From Burkholderiales bacterium (GTDB taxonomy: Bacteria > Pseudomonadota > Gammaproteobacteria > Burkholderiales > Usitatibacteraceae), in the NCBI GenBank assembly GCA_019634955.1, contig JAHCAK010000032.1:1-47919 (forward strand): 47,919 nt of DNA, in the 5' to 3' direction. This document shows positions 34,688 to 43,666 of this stretch, in pieces. The translations under genes and the position numbers were made by a program. Every line of letters starts with the position of its first letter. The stretch's first letter is position 1. Below the pieces are notes generated by a model. The model worked only from the letters and a program-made list of their open reading frames with translations, ran no database searches and had not been told where the DNA came from.

Positions 34688-35725
34688 ATGTTCACCGCCC
34701 ACGAAGCGATCAACCGCCTCTGCGACAAGCGCGAGATCTTCTACGACGAGATGGTCGACCTGTTCCGCCAGGTCATGGAGGGCGGCGTCACGCAGGTGCA
34801 GCTCGCCGCCATCCTGATGGGGCTGCACGTGAAGACGGAGTCCGTCTCCGAAATCGCCGCGGCCGCCTCCGTGATGCGCGAGTTCTCGATGAAGGTGGAC
34901 GCCGTCCGACCTCGCCAACCTCGTGGACACCTGCGGCACGGGCGGCGACCGCTCGCACACCTTCAACATCTCGACCACCGCCGCGTTCGTCGCGGCGGCC
35001 GCGGGCGCCAAGGTGGCCAAGCACGGCGGCCGCTCGGTCTCCTCGAAGTCTGGCAGCGCCGACGTGCTGGAGGGCCTCGGCGTGAACCTGGCGCTCACGC
35101 CGGAGCAGGTCGGCGTGTGCCTGCGCGAGGTGGGGCTGGGCTTCATGTTCGCGCCGAGCCACCACCCCGCGATGAAGCACGCCGCGCCCGTGCGCAAGGA
35201 GCTCGGCATGCGCACGATCCTCAACATCCTGGGGCCGCTCACCAATCCGGCCGGCGCGCCCAACCAGGTGATGGGGTGTTCCACCCGGACCTCGTGGGCA
35301 TCCAGGCGCGGGTGCTCAAGATGCTGGGCAGCCGCCACGTGCTCACGGTGCACGGGCACGACGGGCTGGACGAGATCACGATCACGGGCCCCACGGCCGT
35401 GGCCGAGCTCAAGCACGATTTCATCACGGAGTACGTGGTCGAGCCGAAGCAGTTCGGGCTGGACACGGCGCCCGTCGAGGCGATCCAGGTCGCGGGCCCC
35501 GAGGAGTCGCGCGAGCGCGTGCTGGCGGTGCTCGGCGGCGAGAAGGGCCCGTCGCAGGACGTGGTGCTGCTCAACGCCGCCGCCGCCCTCTACGTCTCCG
35601 GCGTGGTGCCGAGCCTCTGGGACGGCGTGGCGCTGGCGCGCGACACGGTGGCCTCCGGCGCCGCGAAGGCGAAGCTGGACCAGCTCGTGGCCTTCACCCG
35701 GTCGTTCGCGAAGGCAGGGGCGTGA
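34688..35725 (+). CDS. trpD: Anthranilate phosphoribosyltransferase with two compensating frameshifts
   Basis: The ATG at 34688 follows AGGAG. The 345-codon frame has no stop, but only its ends encode Trp[19 protein letters not shown]...[11 protein letters not shown] up to about 34906, and [19 protein letters not shown]... from 35276. Between about 34908 and 35276 the TrpD sequence continues perfectly in another frame: [37 protein letters not shown] and [13 protein letters not shown], which hold the PRPP-binding GTGGD and KHGN-like motifs. One extra base near 34904-34907 (CC) and one missing G in GGGG at 35273-35276 explain it. As written, the product would lack its active site. Confidence 0.85.
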   Translation: MFTAHEAINRLCDKREIFYDEMVDLFRQVMEGGVTQVQLAAILMGLHVKTESVSEIAAAASVMREFSMKVDAVRPRQPRGHLRHGRRPLAHLQHLDHRRVRRGGRGRQGGQARRPLGLLEVWQRRRAGGPRREPGAHAGAGRRVPARGGAGLHVRAEPPPRDEARRARAQGARHAHDPQHPGAAHQSGRRAQPGDGVFHPDLVGIQARVLKMLGSRHVLTVHGHDGLDEITITGPTAVAELKHDFITEYVVEPKQFGLDTAPVEAIQVAGPEESRERVLAVLGGEKGPSQDVVLLNAAAALYVSGVVPSLWDGVALARDTVASGAAKAKLDQLVAFTRSFAKAGA

Positions 35726-36516
35726 GCGACATCCTGCAGGAGATCCTGGCGACCAAGCGCCGCGAGGTGGCGGCGGCGCGGGCTGCTGTGCCTCTCGCCG
35801 ATCTCGAGAGGGCCGCCGCAGCGGCTTCCCCGCCACGCGGCTTCGCGGCTGCGATGCAGGCGCGGATCGCGGCCGGTAAGCCCGCCGTGATCGCCGAGAT
35901 CAAGCGCGCGAGCCCCAGCCAGGGGCTCATCCGGGCCGACTTCGACCCGGCTCGCATCGCCGCGTCCTACGAGGCGAACGGGGCCGCCTGCCTGTCCGTC
36001 CTCACGGACCGCGAGTATTTCGGCGGCTCGCGAGAGGACCTCGAGGCGGCCCGCGCCGCGTGCGCGCTGCCCGTCATCCGCAAGGACTTCATCGTCGACC
36101 CCTACCAGGTGGTCGAGGCCCGTGCCTGGGGGGCCGATTGCATCCTGCTGATCATGGACGCGGCGGCGGACGCGGAGCTCGCGCGGCTCGAGAACCTGGC
36201 CCACGGGCTGGGCATGGATGTGCTGGTGGAATCCCACGACGCCGCGCAGCTGGACCGCGCGCTTCGGCTCGCCACGCCGCTCGTCGGGGTCAACAACCGG
36301 GATCTGCGGACCTTCGCGATCCGCCTCGAGACGACCCTGGAGCTCGCCGGGCGGGTGCCGGCGGGCAGGATTCTCGTGGCGGAGAGCGGAATCGCCTCGC
36401 CGGAGGCCGTGAAGCGGCTCAGGGATGCCAAAGTGAGCGCATACTTAGTCGGCGGAGCCTTCATGGCCGCGGCCGATCCGGGTGCCGAGCTTTCACGGCT
36501 TTTCGGCCGGGTGTGA
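35722..36516 (+). CDS. trpC: Indole-3-glycerol phosphate synthase
   Basis: The 264-aa TIM-barrel protein starts at GTG 35722, overlapping the trpD stop (GTGA). Motifs include [16 protein letters not shown] (catalytic Lys), [22 protein letters not shown] (catalytic Lys), [17 protein letters not shown] and VAESGI. It closes the ring of CdRP to indole-3-glycerol phosphate. It is the last gene of the trpEGDC cluster; trpF, trpB and trpA are not in the window, consistent with the split trp operons of betaproteobacteria. Confidence 0.97.
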   Translation: MSDILQEILATKRREVAAARAAVPLADLERAAAAASPPRGFAAAMQARIAAGKPAVIAEIKRASPSQGLIRADFDPARIAASYEANGAACLSVLTDREYFGGSREDLEAARAACALPVIRKDFIVDPYQVVEARAWGADCILLIMDAAADAELARLENLAHGLGMDVLVESHDAAQLDRALRLATPLVGVNNRDLRTFAIRLETTLELAGRVPAGRILVAESGIASPEAVKRLRDAKVSAYLVGGAFMAAADPGAELSRLFGRV

Positions 36517-36569
36517 CGGACGGCGTTGCAGCAAAGCAACAGCACAGGGGGTTTGTTGCACATTTCCCA

Positions 36570-36606
36570 CCCCCCCCTTGAGCGATGGCCCCGGGTTTGG
36601 CATCAT
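36570..36606 (+). promoter_or_regulatory. Porin promoter candidate with adjoining poly-C tract
   Basis: TTGAGC (36578-36583), a 17-nt spacer and CATCAT (36601-36606) make a 4+4 match to the sigma70 consensus. A run of eight C (36570-36577) abuts the -35. The rest of the 205-bp trpC-porin spacer holds a small GTTGC/GCAAC inverted repeat and the porin Shine-Dalgarno. Confidence 0.3.
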
Positions 36607-36721
36607 GCTACCGGCTTCTCAATAAATATCTGGGAGAAGTGCCAAGAATCGGGGCGAAGATCCCCAAGAGGTTCCCAAGCGCTTTAGTGAATTCGGCCTC
36701 ACTTCAACAAAGGAGATTCTG

Positions 36722-37756
36722 ATGAACAAGAAACTGATGGCTCTGGCGGTTGCGGGCGCGTGCGTTGCCCCGACGGTCATGGCCCAGACCGCCAGCCCCG
36801 TGACGCTCTACGGGCGCGTGTACGTATCCGTGCAGTCCGTGGAAGCGAAGGGCGGGCCGGCTGCGTCGAACGTCCCGAGCAAGATGCAGGTTTCGGATGA
36901 TTCCTCCCTGCTCGGCGTCCGCGGCACCGAGGATGTGGGTGGCGGCATGAAGGTCTTCTTCCAGCTCGAGACGGCATTCAAGTCCGACTCCCAAGCTGCG
37001 ACCGGCAACCAGTTCGCCACGCGCAACAGTGGCATCGGTCTCCAGGGTGGCTGGGGAACTGTCTTGGCCGGACGGTGGGATTCGCCTTACAAGGTCATCA
37101 CCTACAGCGTGGATCAGTACGGCGACCTGAACCTCGGTGGCATCACGGCCGCGCTTCATGACCGCGGCAACTTCGACCGTCGCGAGCAGAACGTCATTCA
37201 GTACTGGACGCCCAGCTTCGGCGGGTTCACGGCCAAGCTGTCGATGACGGCCAACGAAGGCAAGACGTCGGCGCTCAACCCGAGAAACACGGCGGCGAAC
37301 ATCGTGTATGCCAAGGGTCCCGTGATGGTGGCGTACGCGTGGGAAGAGCACAAGGATGTGTCCGCGACGCTCCGGAAGGAGACCGGAAACCAGCTGTCGG
37401 GTTACTTCACGATGGGCTCGTTCAAGGTCGGCGGCGTTTACGAGGACATCAAGAAGGACGGCATGACCAAGCAGAAGAACTACCTCGCCAACATCCTTTG
37501 GACGGCGGGCAAGCATCAACTTGGTTACCAGTTCTCGAACTCGCAGGATGGCGGTGCGAATGGCGCAGCGCAGCCCGAGTGTGACGTGAATGCCGTCGGC
37601 TATTTCTACAACTGGAGCAAGCGCTCGCAACTCGTTGCGACCTACGTGAAGGTCGACAACAATGCGGCCGGTGTTTGCAAGTTCGGTTCCAACGACGTCG
37701 GCGGTGCTGGTGCGGATCGCGAAGGCTTCGGCGTCGGCATCAAGCACGTGTTCTGA
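36722..37756 (+). CDS. Gram-negative general porin
   Basis: The 344-aa protein starts at ATG 36722 behind an AAGGAGA Shine-Dalgarno. The signal peptide ends VMA-QTASPVTLYGRV, and SPVTLYGRV is the classic start of betaproteobacterial trimeric porins. Further family segments are SLLGVRGTEDVGGGMKVFFQLET, the constriction-loop region GRWDSPYK, and a C terminus ending in Phe (VGIKHVF), which is the BAM-recognition signature. GC content is lower and codon choice different from the neighbours, as expected for a highly expressed porin. It is monocistronic: a strong terminator follows. Confidence 0.95.
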   Translation: MNKKLMALAVAGACVAPTVMAQTASPVTLYGRVYVSVQSVEAKGGPAASNVPSKMQVSDDSSLLGVRGTEDVGGGMKVFFQLETAFKSDSQAATGNQFATRNSGIGLQGGWGTVLAGRWDSPYKVITYSVDQYGDLNLGGITAALHDRGNFDRREQNVIQYWTPSFGGFTAKLSMTANEGKTSALNPRNTAANIVYAKGPVMVAYAWEEHKDVSATLRKETGNQLSGYFTMGSFKVGGVYEDIKKDGMTKQKNYLANILWTAGKHQLGYQFSNSQDGGANGAAQPECDVNAVGYFYNWSKRSQLVATYVKVDNNAAGVCKFGSNDVGGAGADREGFGVGIKHVF

Positions 37757-37780
37757 CAGCCATCTGGCTGCTGCGACATG

Positions 37781-37808
37781 AAGGGCGCGGCGAAAGCCGC
37801 GCCCTTTT
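37781..37808 (+). terminator. Rho-independent terminator of the porin gene
   Basis: GGGCGCGGC (37783-37791), loop GAAA and GCCGCGCCC (37796-37804) form a perfect 9-bp GC stem flanked by AA and followed by TTTT. It is the strongest intrinsic terminator in the window. Confidence 0.93.
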
Positions 37809-37833
37809 CACTTCCGGGACCGCTCCCCCGAAC

Positions 37834-38460
37834 ATGATCACGACGCTGGACCGAACGCTGATCGCACTCGACAACGCCCTGCGCACGCTCTCGGGCGCCG
37901 TGGGCGCGTCGCGCGAGACCCCCGGCGAGAAGTCGAAGGCCCCCGCGGGCCCGGCCGAGCGCCGCCACGTGGCGGGGCTCATGCGCGTGGACCACGCAGG
38001 CGAGGTCTGTGCCCAGGCGCTCTACGCCGGGCAGTCGCTCATGGCGCGGGACGAGGCCGTCCGCCTCGCGCTGGACCATGCTGGCGCCGAGGAGCGCGAC
38101 CACCTCGCGTGGTGCGCCGAGCGGCTGCGCGAGCTCGATTCGCGCCCGAGCGTGCTCTCGCCATTCTGGTATGCCGGATCCTTCGCGCTGGGGCTCGTTT
38201 CAGGCGCTGCGGGTGACCGCTGGAGCATGGGGTTCCTCGTCGAGACCGAGCGCCAGGTCGAAAAGCACATCGATGGCCACCTCGACCGCCTGCCCGAGGG
38301 CGACGACCGCAGCCGCGCCATCCTCGAGCAGATGCGCGCCGACGAGGTCGGGCATGCCAACACCGGGGAATCGCTCGGAGCGGCCGAGCTGCCGGCGCCT
38401 GTGAAAGGCGCGATGCGCCTGATGGCGAAGGTGATGACGGAGACGGCGTACCGCTTCTAG
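37834..38460 (+). CDS. coq7: Demethoxyubiquinone hydroxylase, Coq7 type
   Basis: The 208-aa protein starts at ATG 37834; the upstream in-frame region is inside the porin gene and its terminator. It is a carboxylate-bridged di-iron protein with ligands in RVDHAGEVCA, AEERDHLAW, VETERQVEKHI and ADEVGHA. It performs C6 hydroxylation, the step done by the FAD enzyme UbiF in E. coli. Its presence informs the roles of the two FAD hydroxylases at 26023-28345. The stop interlocks with that of the convergent osmC-like gene. Confidence 0.94.
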   Translation: MITTLDRTLIALDNALRTLSGAVGASRETPGEKSKAPAGPAERRHVAGLMRVDHAGEVCAQALYAGQSLMARDEAVRLALDHAGAEERDHLAWCAERLRELDSRPSVLSPFWYAGSFALGLVSGAAGDRWSMGFLVETERQVEKHIDGHLDRLPEGDDRSRAILEQMRADEVGHANTGESLGAAELPAPVKGAMRLMAKVMTETAYRF

Positions 38461-38873
38461 GCCTCGCGGATCTCGAAATCCGCGGTGACCTCGGCCGTCT
38501 TTGCGAGCATGATCGTCGCCGAGCAGTACTTCTCCTTCGAGAGCCGGATCGCCCTCTCCACCTGCGCGGGGTTGAGCGCGCGCCCGGTGACCACGTAGTG
38601 CATGTGGATGCGCGTGAAGACCTTCGGGTCCTCGGCCGCGCGCTCGCCCTCGACCTCGACCACGCAGTCCACGAGGTCCTGCCGGGCCTTGCGCAGGATG
38701 TGAACGACGTCGATGGCGCTGCAGCCGCCGGCGCCCATGAGGATCATCTCCATAGGGCGTGCGCCCATGTCCCTGCCGCCGACCTCGGGGGATGCATCCA
38801 CTACGACCGCGTGGCCGCTGCCGCTCTCCGCCACGAACGTGATGCCTTCCACCAGCTTCACCCGCGCCTTCAT
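38457..38873 (-). CDS. OsmC family peroxidase/thiol protein
   Basis: The 138-aa protein is taken to start at ATG 38873, which has GGGAGG just upstream and overlaps the preceding stop (ATGA); the longer frame to 38924 lies inside the transporter gene. The two family Cys are present: Cys51 in GAGGCSAIDVV and Cys117 in EKYCSATIML. OsmC/Ohr-like proteins reduce organic hydroperoxides through this Cys pair. It is probably co-transcribed with the AI-2E-family transporter. Confidence 0.9.
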   Translation of the reverse strand: MKARVKLVEGITFVAESGSGHAVVVDASPEVGGRDMGARPMEMILMGAGGCSAIDVVHILRKARQDLVDCVVEVEGERAAEDPKVFTRIHMHYVVTGRALNPAQVERAIRLSKEKYCSATIMLAKTAEVTADFEIREA

Positions 38874-39928
38874 GCCGCCTCCCGGGATTTCTGGGCCCTG
38901 AGCCACGCGTTGAGAAGGCCCCACGCCACGGCGAGCAGCGTCGGGCCGACGAAGATGCCGATGAAACCGAAGGCGACGGCGCCGCCGAAGACGCCCAGCA
39001 CCACCAGCAGCATCGACAGGTTGCCCGCGCGGCTCATGAGGATCGGCTTCACGACGTTGTCGACGGAACTGATGACGAGGAACCCGTAGGCGAGCATGAA
39101 GATGGCCCAGCCCGTTTCACCGTTCGAATACAGCCACGCCGCCGCCCCGCCCCAGAGGATCGCCGGTCCCATCGGGATGAACGAAAGGACGAAGGTGAGC
39201 GCCGACAGCGTCACGGCGCCCGGCACTCCCGCGACCACGTAGCCGACGAGAGCCACCGCGGCCTGGGCCAGTCCCGTCCCGATGAGGCCGTAGACGACTC
39301 CCTTGATCGCGCTCTGGGCCGTATCCAGCACCGCGGCGCCCTGCTCCCACCCCGCGAGGCGAGCCATGCCGTCGCGGACCATTCGGGCCACGGCTTCCCC
39401 GTCGCGATAGAAGAAGAACGCCATGAAGATTGCCAGCAGAATGTAGAGCAGGCCTTCGCCCGCGGCCGTTCCGGCGGCGACCAGCAGCCGCTTCGCCGGG
39501 TCCGCCAGTCGTCGCGCGAGCGCGACGATCTCCTCCCGGCTGCCTATCAGTCGATGCCAGTACTCGTCGATGGACGACCCCACGACGGGCAGGCCGGTCA
39601 TCCAGGGGGGAAGCTCGAACGGCCCCCGGTCGATGAGCCCGCGGACGAAGTCGATCGCCTGGGCCGAGTGGGTGACGAGACTGAATCCCGCCAGCGCAAC
39701 CGGCAACGCGATCGCAAGAAGCATGGCGAGAACGAACAGGAGCGCCGCCAGCGAATTACGCCCGCCCAGCCGGTCGCGCACCCACCGGAACGCCGGCCAT
39801 GTCGACAGGCACAGGACCGCCGCGAAGAGGAGCGCGGCGAGGAACGGCCGGACGACGAGGAAACAACCGACGACCAGGAGGGCGACGCCGGCGACCCGTG
39901 CGTACTGCTCGAAACGGCTGGTATCCAT
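38870..39928 (-). CDS. AI-2E family transporter (PerM/TqsA-like)
   Basis: The 352-aa integral membrane protein is taken to start at ATG 39928 (MDTSRFEQYARV); the longer frame to 40018 overlaps the rplM promoter. About seven or eight hydrophobic segments are visible, with a soluble stretch between roughly residues 95 and 180. Family motifs include FMAFFFYRDG, VVYGLIGTGLAQA and the C-terminal SRAGNLSMLLVVLGVFGGAVAFGFIGIFVGPTLLAV. Members include AI-2 exporter TqsA and sodium/proton antiporters, so the substrate is not known. TAGAAT at 39955-39960 (minus) is a likely -10. Confidence 0.92.
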   Translation of the reverse strand: MDTSRFEQYARVAGVALLVVGCFLVVRPFLAALLFAAVLCLSTWPAFRWVRDRLGGRNSLAALLFVLAMLLAIALPVALAGFSLVTHSAQAIDFVRGLIDRGPFELPPWMTGLPVVGSSIDEYWHRLIGSREEIVALARRLADPAKRLLVAAGTAAGEGLLYILLAIFMAFFFYRDGEAVARMVRDGMARLAGWEQGAAVLDTAQSAIKGVVYGLIGTGLAQAAVALVGYVVAGVPGAVTLSALTFVLSFIPMGPAILWGGAAAWLYSNGETGWAIFMLAYGFLVISSVDNVVKPILMSRAGNLSMLLVVLGVFGGAVAFGFIGIFVGPTLLAVAWGLLNAWLRAQKSREAA

Positions 39929-40009
39929 CGGGAGGGTGGGGTGGGGGATGGGGAATTCTAGCCGAGGGGACCTTCCCCGTCCCGCCGACCCCCGCCCCGA
40001 AACCCCGGT

Positions 40010-40038
40010 TTGACACAAGGACCTGAGTTGCCTAAATT
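40010..40038 (+). promoter_or_regulatory. sigma70 promoter of rplM-rpsI
   Basis: A consensus -35 TTGACA (40010-40015), a 17-nt spacer and TAAATT (40033-40038) lie 87 nt before the rplM ATG. This is one of the two best promoters in the window, as expected for ribosomal protein genes. Confidence 0.8.
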
Positions 40039-40073
40039 TCGGGTTCGCATTTCAAACAAGGGGCCCAAAACAT

Positions 40074-40091
40074 TTCCGGCGCCCGCCGGAA
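40074..40091 (+). promoter_or_regulatory. Hairpin in the rplM 5' untranslated region
   Basis: TTCCGGC (40074-40080) and GCCGGAA (40085-40091) form a perfect 7-bp stem with a GCCC loop, about midway in an 80-nt leader. L13 autoregulates its own mRNA in E. coli, so this could be an L13 target; that is inference. Confidence 0.4.
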
Positions 40092-40124
40092 GCACCCAGG
40101 GGCACCACTACGACAAGGACCCAC

Positions 40125-40553
40125 ATGAAGACCTTTTCCGCCAATCCGACCGTGAAGCGCGATTGGTTCCTGGTCGACGCCACGGGCAAGACGCTCGGTC
40201 GGCTGTGCACGGAGCTCGCGCGCCGCCTGCGCGGCAAGCACAAGGCCATTTATACCCCGCATATCGACACCGGCGACTACATGGTCGTCATCAATGCCGA
40301 GAAGATCGCGGTGACCGGCAACAAGCTGCAGGACAAGAAGTACCATCGCGTCACCGGCTACATCGGCAACATCAAGACGGTGTCGCTGAAGGACATGCTC
40401 GCCAGCCACCCGGAGCGCGCGATCGAGATCGCCGTCAAGGGCATGTTGCCGAAGGGCCCGCTGGGCCGCGACATGTACCGCAAGCTCAAGGTGTATAGCG
40501 GATCCGAGCATCCGCACGCGGCGCAGCAGCCCGCGGTTCTCGAGATCGGATAA
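40125..40553 (+). CDS. rplM: 50S ribosomal protein L13
   Basis: The 142-aa protein starts at ATG 40125 and has the standard L13 length. [26 protein letters not shown], the central [19 protein letters not shown]-type segment (here [19 protein letters not shown]), [12 protein letters not shown] and MLPKGPLGR are family signatures. It binds 23S rRNA early in 50S assembly. It is followed 10 bp later by rpsI, the universal partner, and a terminator. Confidence 0.98.
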   Translation: MKTFSANPTVKRDWFLVDATGKTLGRLCTELARRLRGKHKAIYTPHIDTGDYMVVINAEKIAVTGNKLQDKKYHRVTGYIGNIKTVSLKDMLASHPERAIEIAVKGMLPKGPLGRDMYRKLKVYSGSEHPHAAQQPAVLEIG

Positions 40554-40563
40554 GGAAATCGTC

Positions 40564-40956
40564 ATGGCAGTCACGCAGTACTACGGCACCGGCCGTCGCA
40601 AATCCTCCGCTGCGCGCGTCTTCCTGCGCCCGGGCCGCGGCCAGATCCTGGTCAACGACAAGACTCTCGACGAGTTCTTCGGCCGCGAGACCGCGCGCAT
40701 GGTCGTGCGCCAACCGCTGGAGCTGACCAAGCTCGGTGACCGCTTCGACGTCAAGGTCACGGTCGAGGGCGGCGGCATGACCGGCCAGTCCGGCGCCATC
40801 CGCCTGGGCCTCGCCCGCGCATTGGTCGAGTACGACGAGAACCTGAAGAGCGACCTGCGCCGGGCCGGCTTCCTGACCCGCGACGCGCGCGAGGTCGAGC
40901 GCAAGAAGGTCGGTCTCCACAAGGCGCGCCGCCGCAAGCAGTACTCGAAACGCTAA
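40564..40956 (+). CDS. rpsI: 30S ribosomal protein S9
   Basis: The 130-aa protein starts at ATG 40564 with AAGGAAA upstream. [37 protein letters not shown] and the basic C-terminal tail [17 protein letters not shown], which reaches into the P site, are diagnostic. It is the second gene of the rplM-rpsI operon, with an intrinsic terminator 39 bp after the stop. Confidence 0.98.
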   Translation: MAVTQYYGTGRRKSSAARVFLRPGRGQILVNDKTLDEFFGRETARMVVRQPLELTKLGDRFDVKVTVEGGGMTGQSGAIRLGLARALVEYDENLKSDLRRAGFLTRDAREVERKKVGLHKARRRKQYSKR

Positions 40957-40994
40957 GGCGGGAGAGCGCTTTCCGGTTTCGCCGGAGCACGAGG

Positions 40995-41019
40995 AAGCCG
41001 CCCCGCAAGGCGGCTTTTT
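40995..41019 (+). terminator. Rho-independent terminator of rplM-rpsI
   Basis: GCCGCC (40997-41002), a CCGCAA loop and GGCGGC (41009-41014) followed by TTTTT; the AA before the stem extends it by pairing with the first T residues. Confidence 0.92.
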
Positions 41020-41072
41020 CGTTCAGGGGCCGCGCCGCCGTCGCCGGCGGCCGACAGGTGAGGGGTCGACAG

Positions 41073-42101
41073 ATGATCAAGGTTGGCGTCGTAGGAGGCA
41101 CGGGCTACACCGGGGTGGAGCTGCTGAGGCTGCTCGCGGCCCACCCCGACGTCGAGATCGCGGCCATCACCTCGCGCGGCGAGGCGGGAACGCCCGTCGC
41201 GCGCCTGTTTCCTTCGCTGCGCAAGCGCGTGGACATCGCCTTCAGCGACCCGGCGCAGGCGGACCTCACCGCGTGCCAGTGCGTGTTCTTCGCCACCCCC
41301 AACGGCGTGGCGATGGGGCAGGCCCGGGCCCTGGTGGACGCCGGCGTCAAGGTGATCGACCTCTCGGCCGACTTCCGGCTGAAGGACATCGCCACCTGGG
41401 AGCGCTGGTACAAGCAGAAGCACGCCGCGCCGGATCTCGTGGCCGAGGCGGTCTACGGCCTGCCGGAGATCAACCGCGGGAAGATCCGCGGCGCGCGGCT
41501 CATCGCGAACCCGGGTTGCTATGCCACGGCGGTGCAGCTCGCGCTCCTGCCGCTCGTGGAGACGGACTTCGTGGACCATGGCCATTTCGTCGCCGACGCG
41601 AAGTCGGGCGTGAGCGGCGCCGGCCGCAAGGCCGAGATCGACATCCTCTTCTCCGAGGCCGCGGACAACTTCAAGGCCTACGCCGTCGCCGGCCACCGGC
41701 ACCACCCGGAAATCGTCCAGAGCCTCCGCGACGCGGGGGGGCGTGCGGTGGGGCTCACGTTCGTGCCGCACCTCGTGCCGATGATCCGCGGGATCCTCGC
41801 GACGGTGTACGCGCGCGTGACCCGGGAGGCGGACTTCCAGCAGCTCTTCGAGAATCGCTACGCCGGCGAGGCGTTCGTCGACGTGCTTCCCCCCGGCACC
41901 CATCCCGAGACGCGGTGGGTGCGCGGGTCCAACCATTGCCGCATCGCCGTGCACCGGCCGCTGGGCGGCGACACGCTCGTGATCCTCGCCGTCGAGGACA
42001 ACCTCGTGAAGGGCGCCGCCGGCCAGGCCGTGCAGAACATGAACATCGCCTTCGGCCTTCCCGAAGGGCGAGGGCTCGAGCAGGTGGCGCTGCTGCCGTG
42101 A
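41073..42101 (+). CDS. argC: N-acetyl-gamma-glutamyl-phosphate reductase
   Basis: The 342-aa protein starts at ATG 41073 ([21 protein letters not shown]), with GAGGGG upstream; an in-frame GTG at 41058 is less likely. The NADP-binding GGTGYTG motif is at the N terminus and the catalytic Cys149 is in [16 protein letters not shown] and the C-terminal [19 protein letters not shown] are typical of type 1 ArgC. It catalyses the third step of arginine synthesis. The stop overlaps the next GTG by 4 bp. Confidence 0.97.
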   Translation: MIKVGVVGGTGYTGVELLRLLAAHPDVEIAAITSRGEAGTPVARLFPSLRKRVDIAFSDPAQADLTACQCVFFATPNGVAMGQARALVDAGVKVIDLSADFRLKDIATWERWYKQKHAAPDLVAEAVYGLPEINRGKIRGARLIANPGCYATAVQLALLPLVETDFVDHGHFVADAKSGVSGAGRKAEIDILFSEAADNFKAYAVAGHRHHPEIVQSLRDAGGRAVGLTFVPHLVPMIRGILATVYARVTREADFQQLFENRYAGEAFVDVLPPGTHPETRWVRGSNHCRIAVHRPLGGDTLVILAVEDNLVKGAAGQAVQNMNIAFGLPEGRGLEQVALLP

Positions 42102-42844
42102 GAAGCTTCACCCGGCGCCTGCGAAGCAACTTCGGCATCCGCTCGTCGCGGATGATGATCCGCTCGCACATGGCCTGGTACTGGCGGTGGCTTCTCAACC
42201 TGCTGATGATGGCGGCGGTCGCGGGCGTGGTGTGGTGGCTCGTCGAGAACAGCTACCGCATCACCGGGTTCGACCGCGAGGAGGCGAAGCAGCAGATCGC
42301 GACGCTCGGCGACGAGAACGCGCGACTCAAGCGTGACCTCGAGGCGGCGCGCGCCGCGCACGCGGAATCCGAGCGCCAGCTCGCCATCGACAAGGCCGCG
42401 CAGATGGAACTCGCGCGCAACGTCTCGCAGCTCCAGGACGAGAACGCGGCGCTCAAGGAGGACCTGGGGTTCCTTCGCAACATCATGTCCTCGGGGGCGA
42501 CGCCCGAGGGCCTGGGGCTCGCGAACCTGAAGGTCGAGCAGGACGGGCAGCCCAACGAGTTCCGCTACCGCATGCTCCTCACGCAAGGCGGGCAGAGGAA
42601 GCAGGATTTCAAGGGCCGCATCCAGCTCATCGCGCGCATCGCCCACCAGGGCGCCGTATCCACGCTCGCCTTCCCCGAGGCGGATGCGGCGCAGACGGAC
42701 GGGGTGGTGGAGTTCCGCTTCTACCAGAAGGTCGACGGCCGGTTCCGGATCCCCGAGGGTGCCATCCTGAAGGGGTACGAGGTCCGGGTTCTTGCGCTTC
42801 CCGGGGGACAGGTTAAACTCTCCCGGAGCGTCAATCTGCAATAG
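42098..42844 (+). CDS. DUF6776-like membrane protein with coiled coil
   Basis: The 248-aa protein starts at GTG 42098, overlapping the argC stop. It has one membrane span ([21 protein letters not shown], about residues 28-48), then a coiled coil of about 75 residues ([32 protein letters not shown]..., to about 130), then a globular C-terminal beta-rich domain. This is the layout of the DUF6776 proteins often found between argC and bactofilin genes in betaproteobacteria; the family name is recalled, not searched. A role with the bactofilin that follows 8 bp later is plausible. Confidence 0.78.
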   Translation: MRSFTRRLRSNFGIRSSRMMIRSHMAWYWRWLLNLLMMAAVAGVVWWLVENSYRITGFDREEAKQQIATLGDENARLKRDLEAARAAHAESERQLAIDKAAQMELARNVSQLQDENAALKEDLGFLRNIMSSGATPEGLGLANLKVEQDGQPNEFRYRMLLTQGGQRKQDFKGRIQLIARIAHQGAVSTLAFPEADAAQTDGVVEFRFYQKVDGRFRIPEGAILKGYEVRVLALPGGQVKLSRSVNLQ

Positions 42845-42852
42845 GGGATGCC

Positions 42853-43263
42853 ATGTTCGGCAAGGGCACCAAGCCGAGCCCGATCGACAGCCTGATCGGG
42901 GCCGGTACCGTCATCGAGGGCAACATCACCTTCGTCGGCGGCCTGCGAATCGACGGCCACGTGAAGGGCAACGTGAAGGCCACGGGCAACAAGCCGGGCA
43001 CGCTCGTGCTGTCCGAGATCGCCAAGGTGGAGGGCGAGATCGACGTCGCCCACGTCGTGGTCAACGGCACCGTGGCTGGCCCCGTGCGGGCGACCGAGTA
43101 CGTCGAACTTCTGCCCAAGGCAAGGGTCACAGGCGACGTGTCCTACAAGTCGATCGAGGTCCACGTGGGCGCCATCGTCATGGGGCAGCTCGTGTACGAG
43201 AATCCCCAGAAGAGCGACAAGATCGTCGAATTCAAGTCCGCGACCGGCGCATCGTCGGACTGA
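42853..43263 (+). CDS. Bactofilin (polymer-forming cytoskeletal protein)
   Basis: The 136-aa protein starts at ATG 42853 behind AGGGGA. The core is the bactofilin right-handed beta-helix (DUF583): DSLIGAGTVIEGNITFVGGLRIDGHVKGNV, then VLSEIAKVEGEIDVAHVVVNGTVAGPV and ARVTGDVSYKSIEVHVGAIVMGQL, with short polar tails at both ends. Bactofilins polymerise without nucleotide and scaffold cell-wall enzymes or polarity proteins. Its neighbour encodes a coiled-coil membrane protein, and an M23 endopeptidase lies less than 2 kb away, a frequent bactofilin partner class. Confidence 0.92.
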   Translation: MFGKGTKPSPIDSLIGAGTVIEGNITFVGGLRIDGHVKGNVKATGNKPGTLVLSEIAKVEGEIDVAHVVVNGTVAGPVRATEYVELLPKARVTGDVSYKSIEVHVGAIVMGQLVYENPQKSDKIVEFKSATGASSD

Positions 43264-43293
43264 CGCGGAATCCACGCAAACCAGGAGATTTCC

Positions 43294-43647
43294 ATGAACG
43301 ACATGTCCGCAACGATGCCCGACCCGCTGGTCTTCACCGACAGCGCCGCGAACAAGGTGAAGTCCCTCATCGAGGAGGAGGGCAACCAGGAGCTCAAGCT
43401 GCGCGTCTTCGTGACGGGCGGCGGGTGCTCCGGCCTTCAGTACGGGTTCACCTTCGACGAGGTGGTGAACGAGGACGACACCGTCATGCAGAAGAACGGG
43501 GTGAGCCTGCTCATCGACCCGATGAGCTACCAGTACCTCGTGGGCGCCGAGATCGACTACTCGGAGGGCCTGGAAGGCGCGCAGTTCGTGATCAAGAACC
43601 CGAACGCGTCCTCGACCTGCGGCTGCGGCTCGTCGTTCAGCGCCTGA
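43294..43647 (+). CDS. erpA: Iron-sulfur cluster insertion protein ErpA
   Basis: The 117-aa A-type carrier starts at ATG 43294 with AGGAGA upstream. The three cluster-binding Cys are Cys45 ([11 protein letters not shown]), Cys109 and Cys111 (TCGCGSSF). It transfers [4Fe-4S] or [2Fe-2S] clusters to apo-proteins; the [10 protein letters not shown] motif is typical of ErpA rather than IscA. An intrinsic terminator follows directly. Confidence 0.96.
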   Translation: MNDMSATMPDPLVFTDSAANKVKSLIEEEGNQELKLRVFVTGGGCSGLQYGFTFDEVVNEDDTVMQKNGVSLLIDPMSYQYLVGAEIDYSEGLEGAQFVIKNPNASSTCGCGSSFSA

Positions 43648-43666
43648 GCCTGGCGCCACCCACGGG

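Noticed and set aside
34904-35276. Programmed ribosomal frameshifting in trpD
   Set aside because: No slippery heptamer or pseudoknot is evident, the two shifts have opposite sign, and TrpD is not known to use frameshifting; indel errors are simpler.
34908-35879. A separate gene in the second frame of the trpD region
   Set aside because: The first part is plainly the middle of TrpD; after 35276 the frame becomes Arg/Ser-rich nonsense overlapping trpC.
36524-36560. GTTGC/GCAAC hairpin after trpC as a terminator
   Set aside because: The stem is only 5 bp and AT-rich with no T-run, too weak to call.
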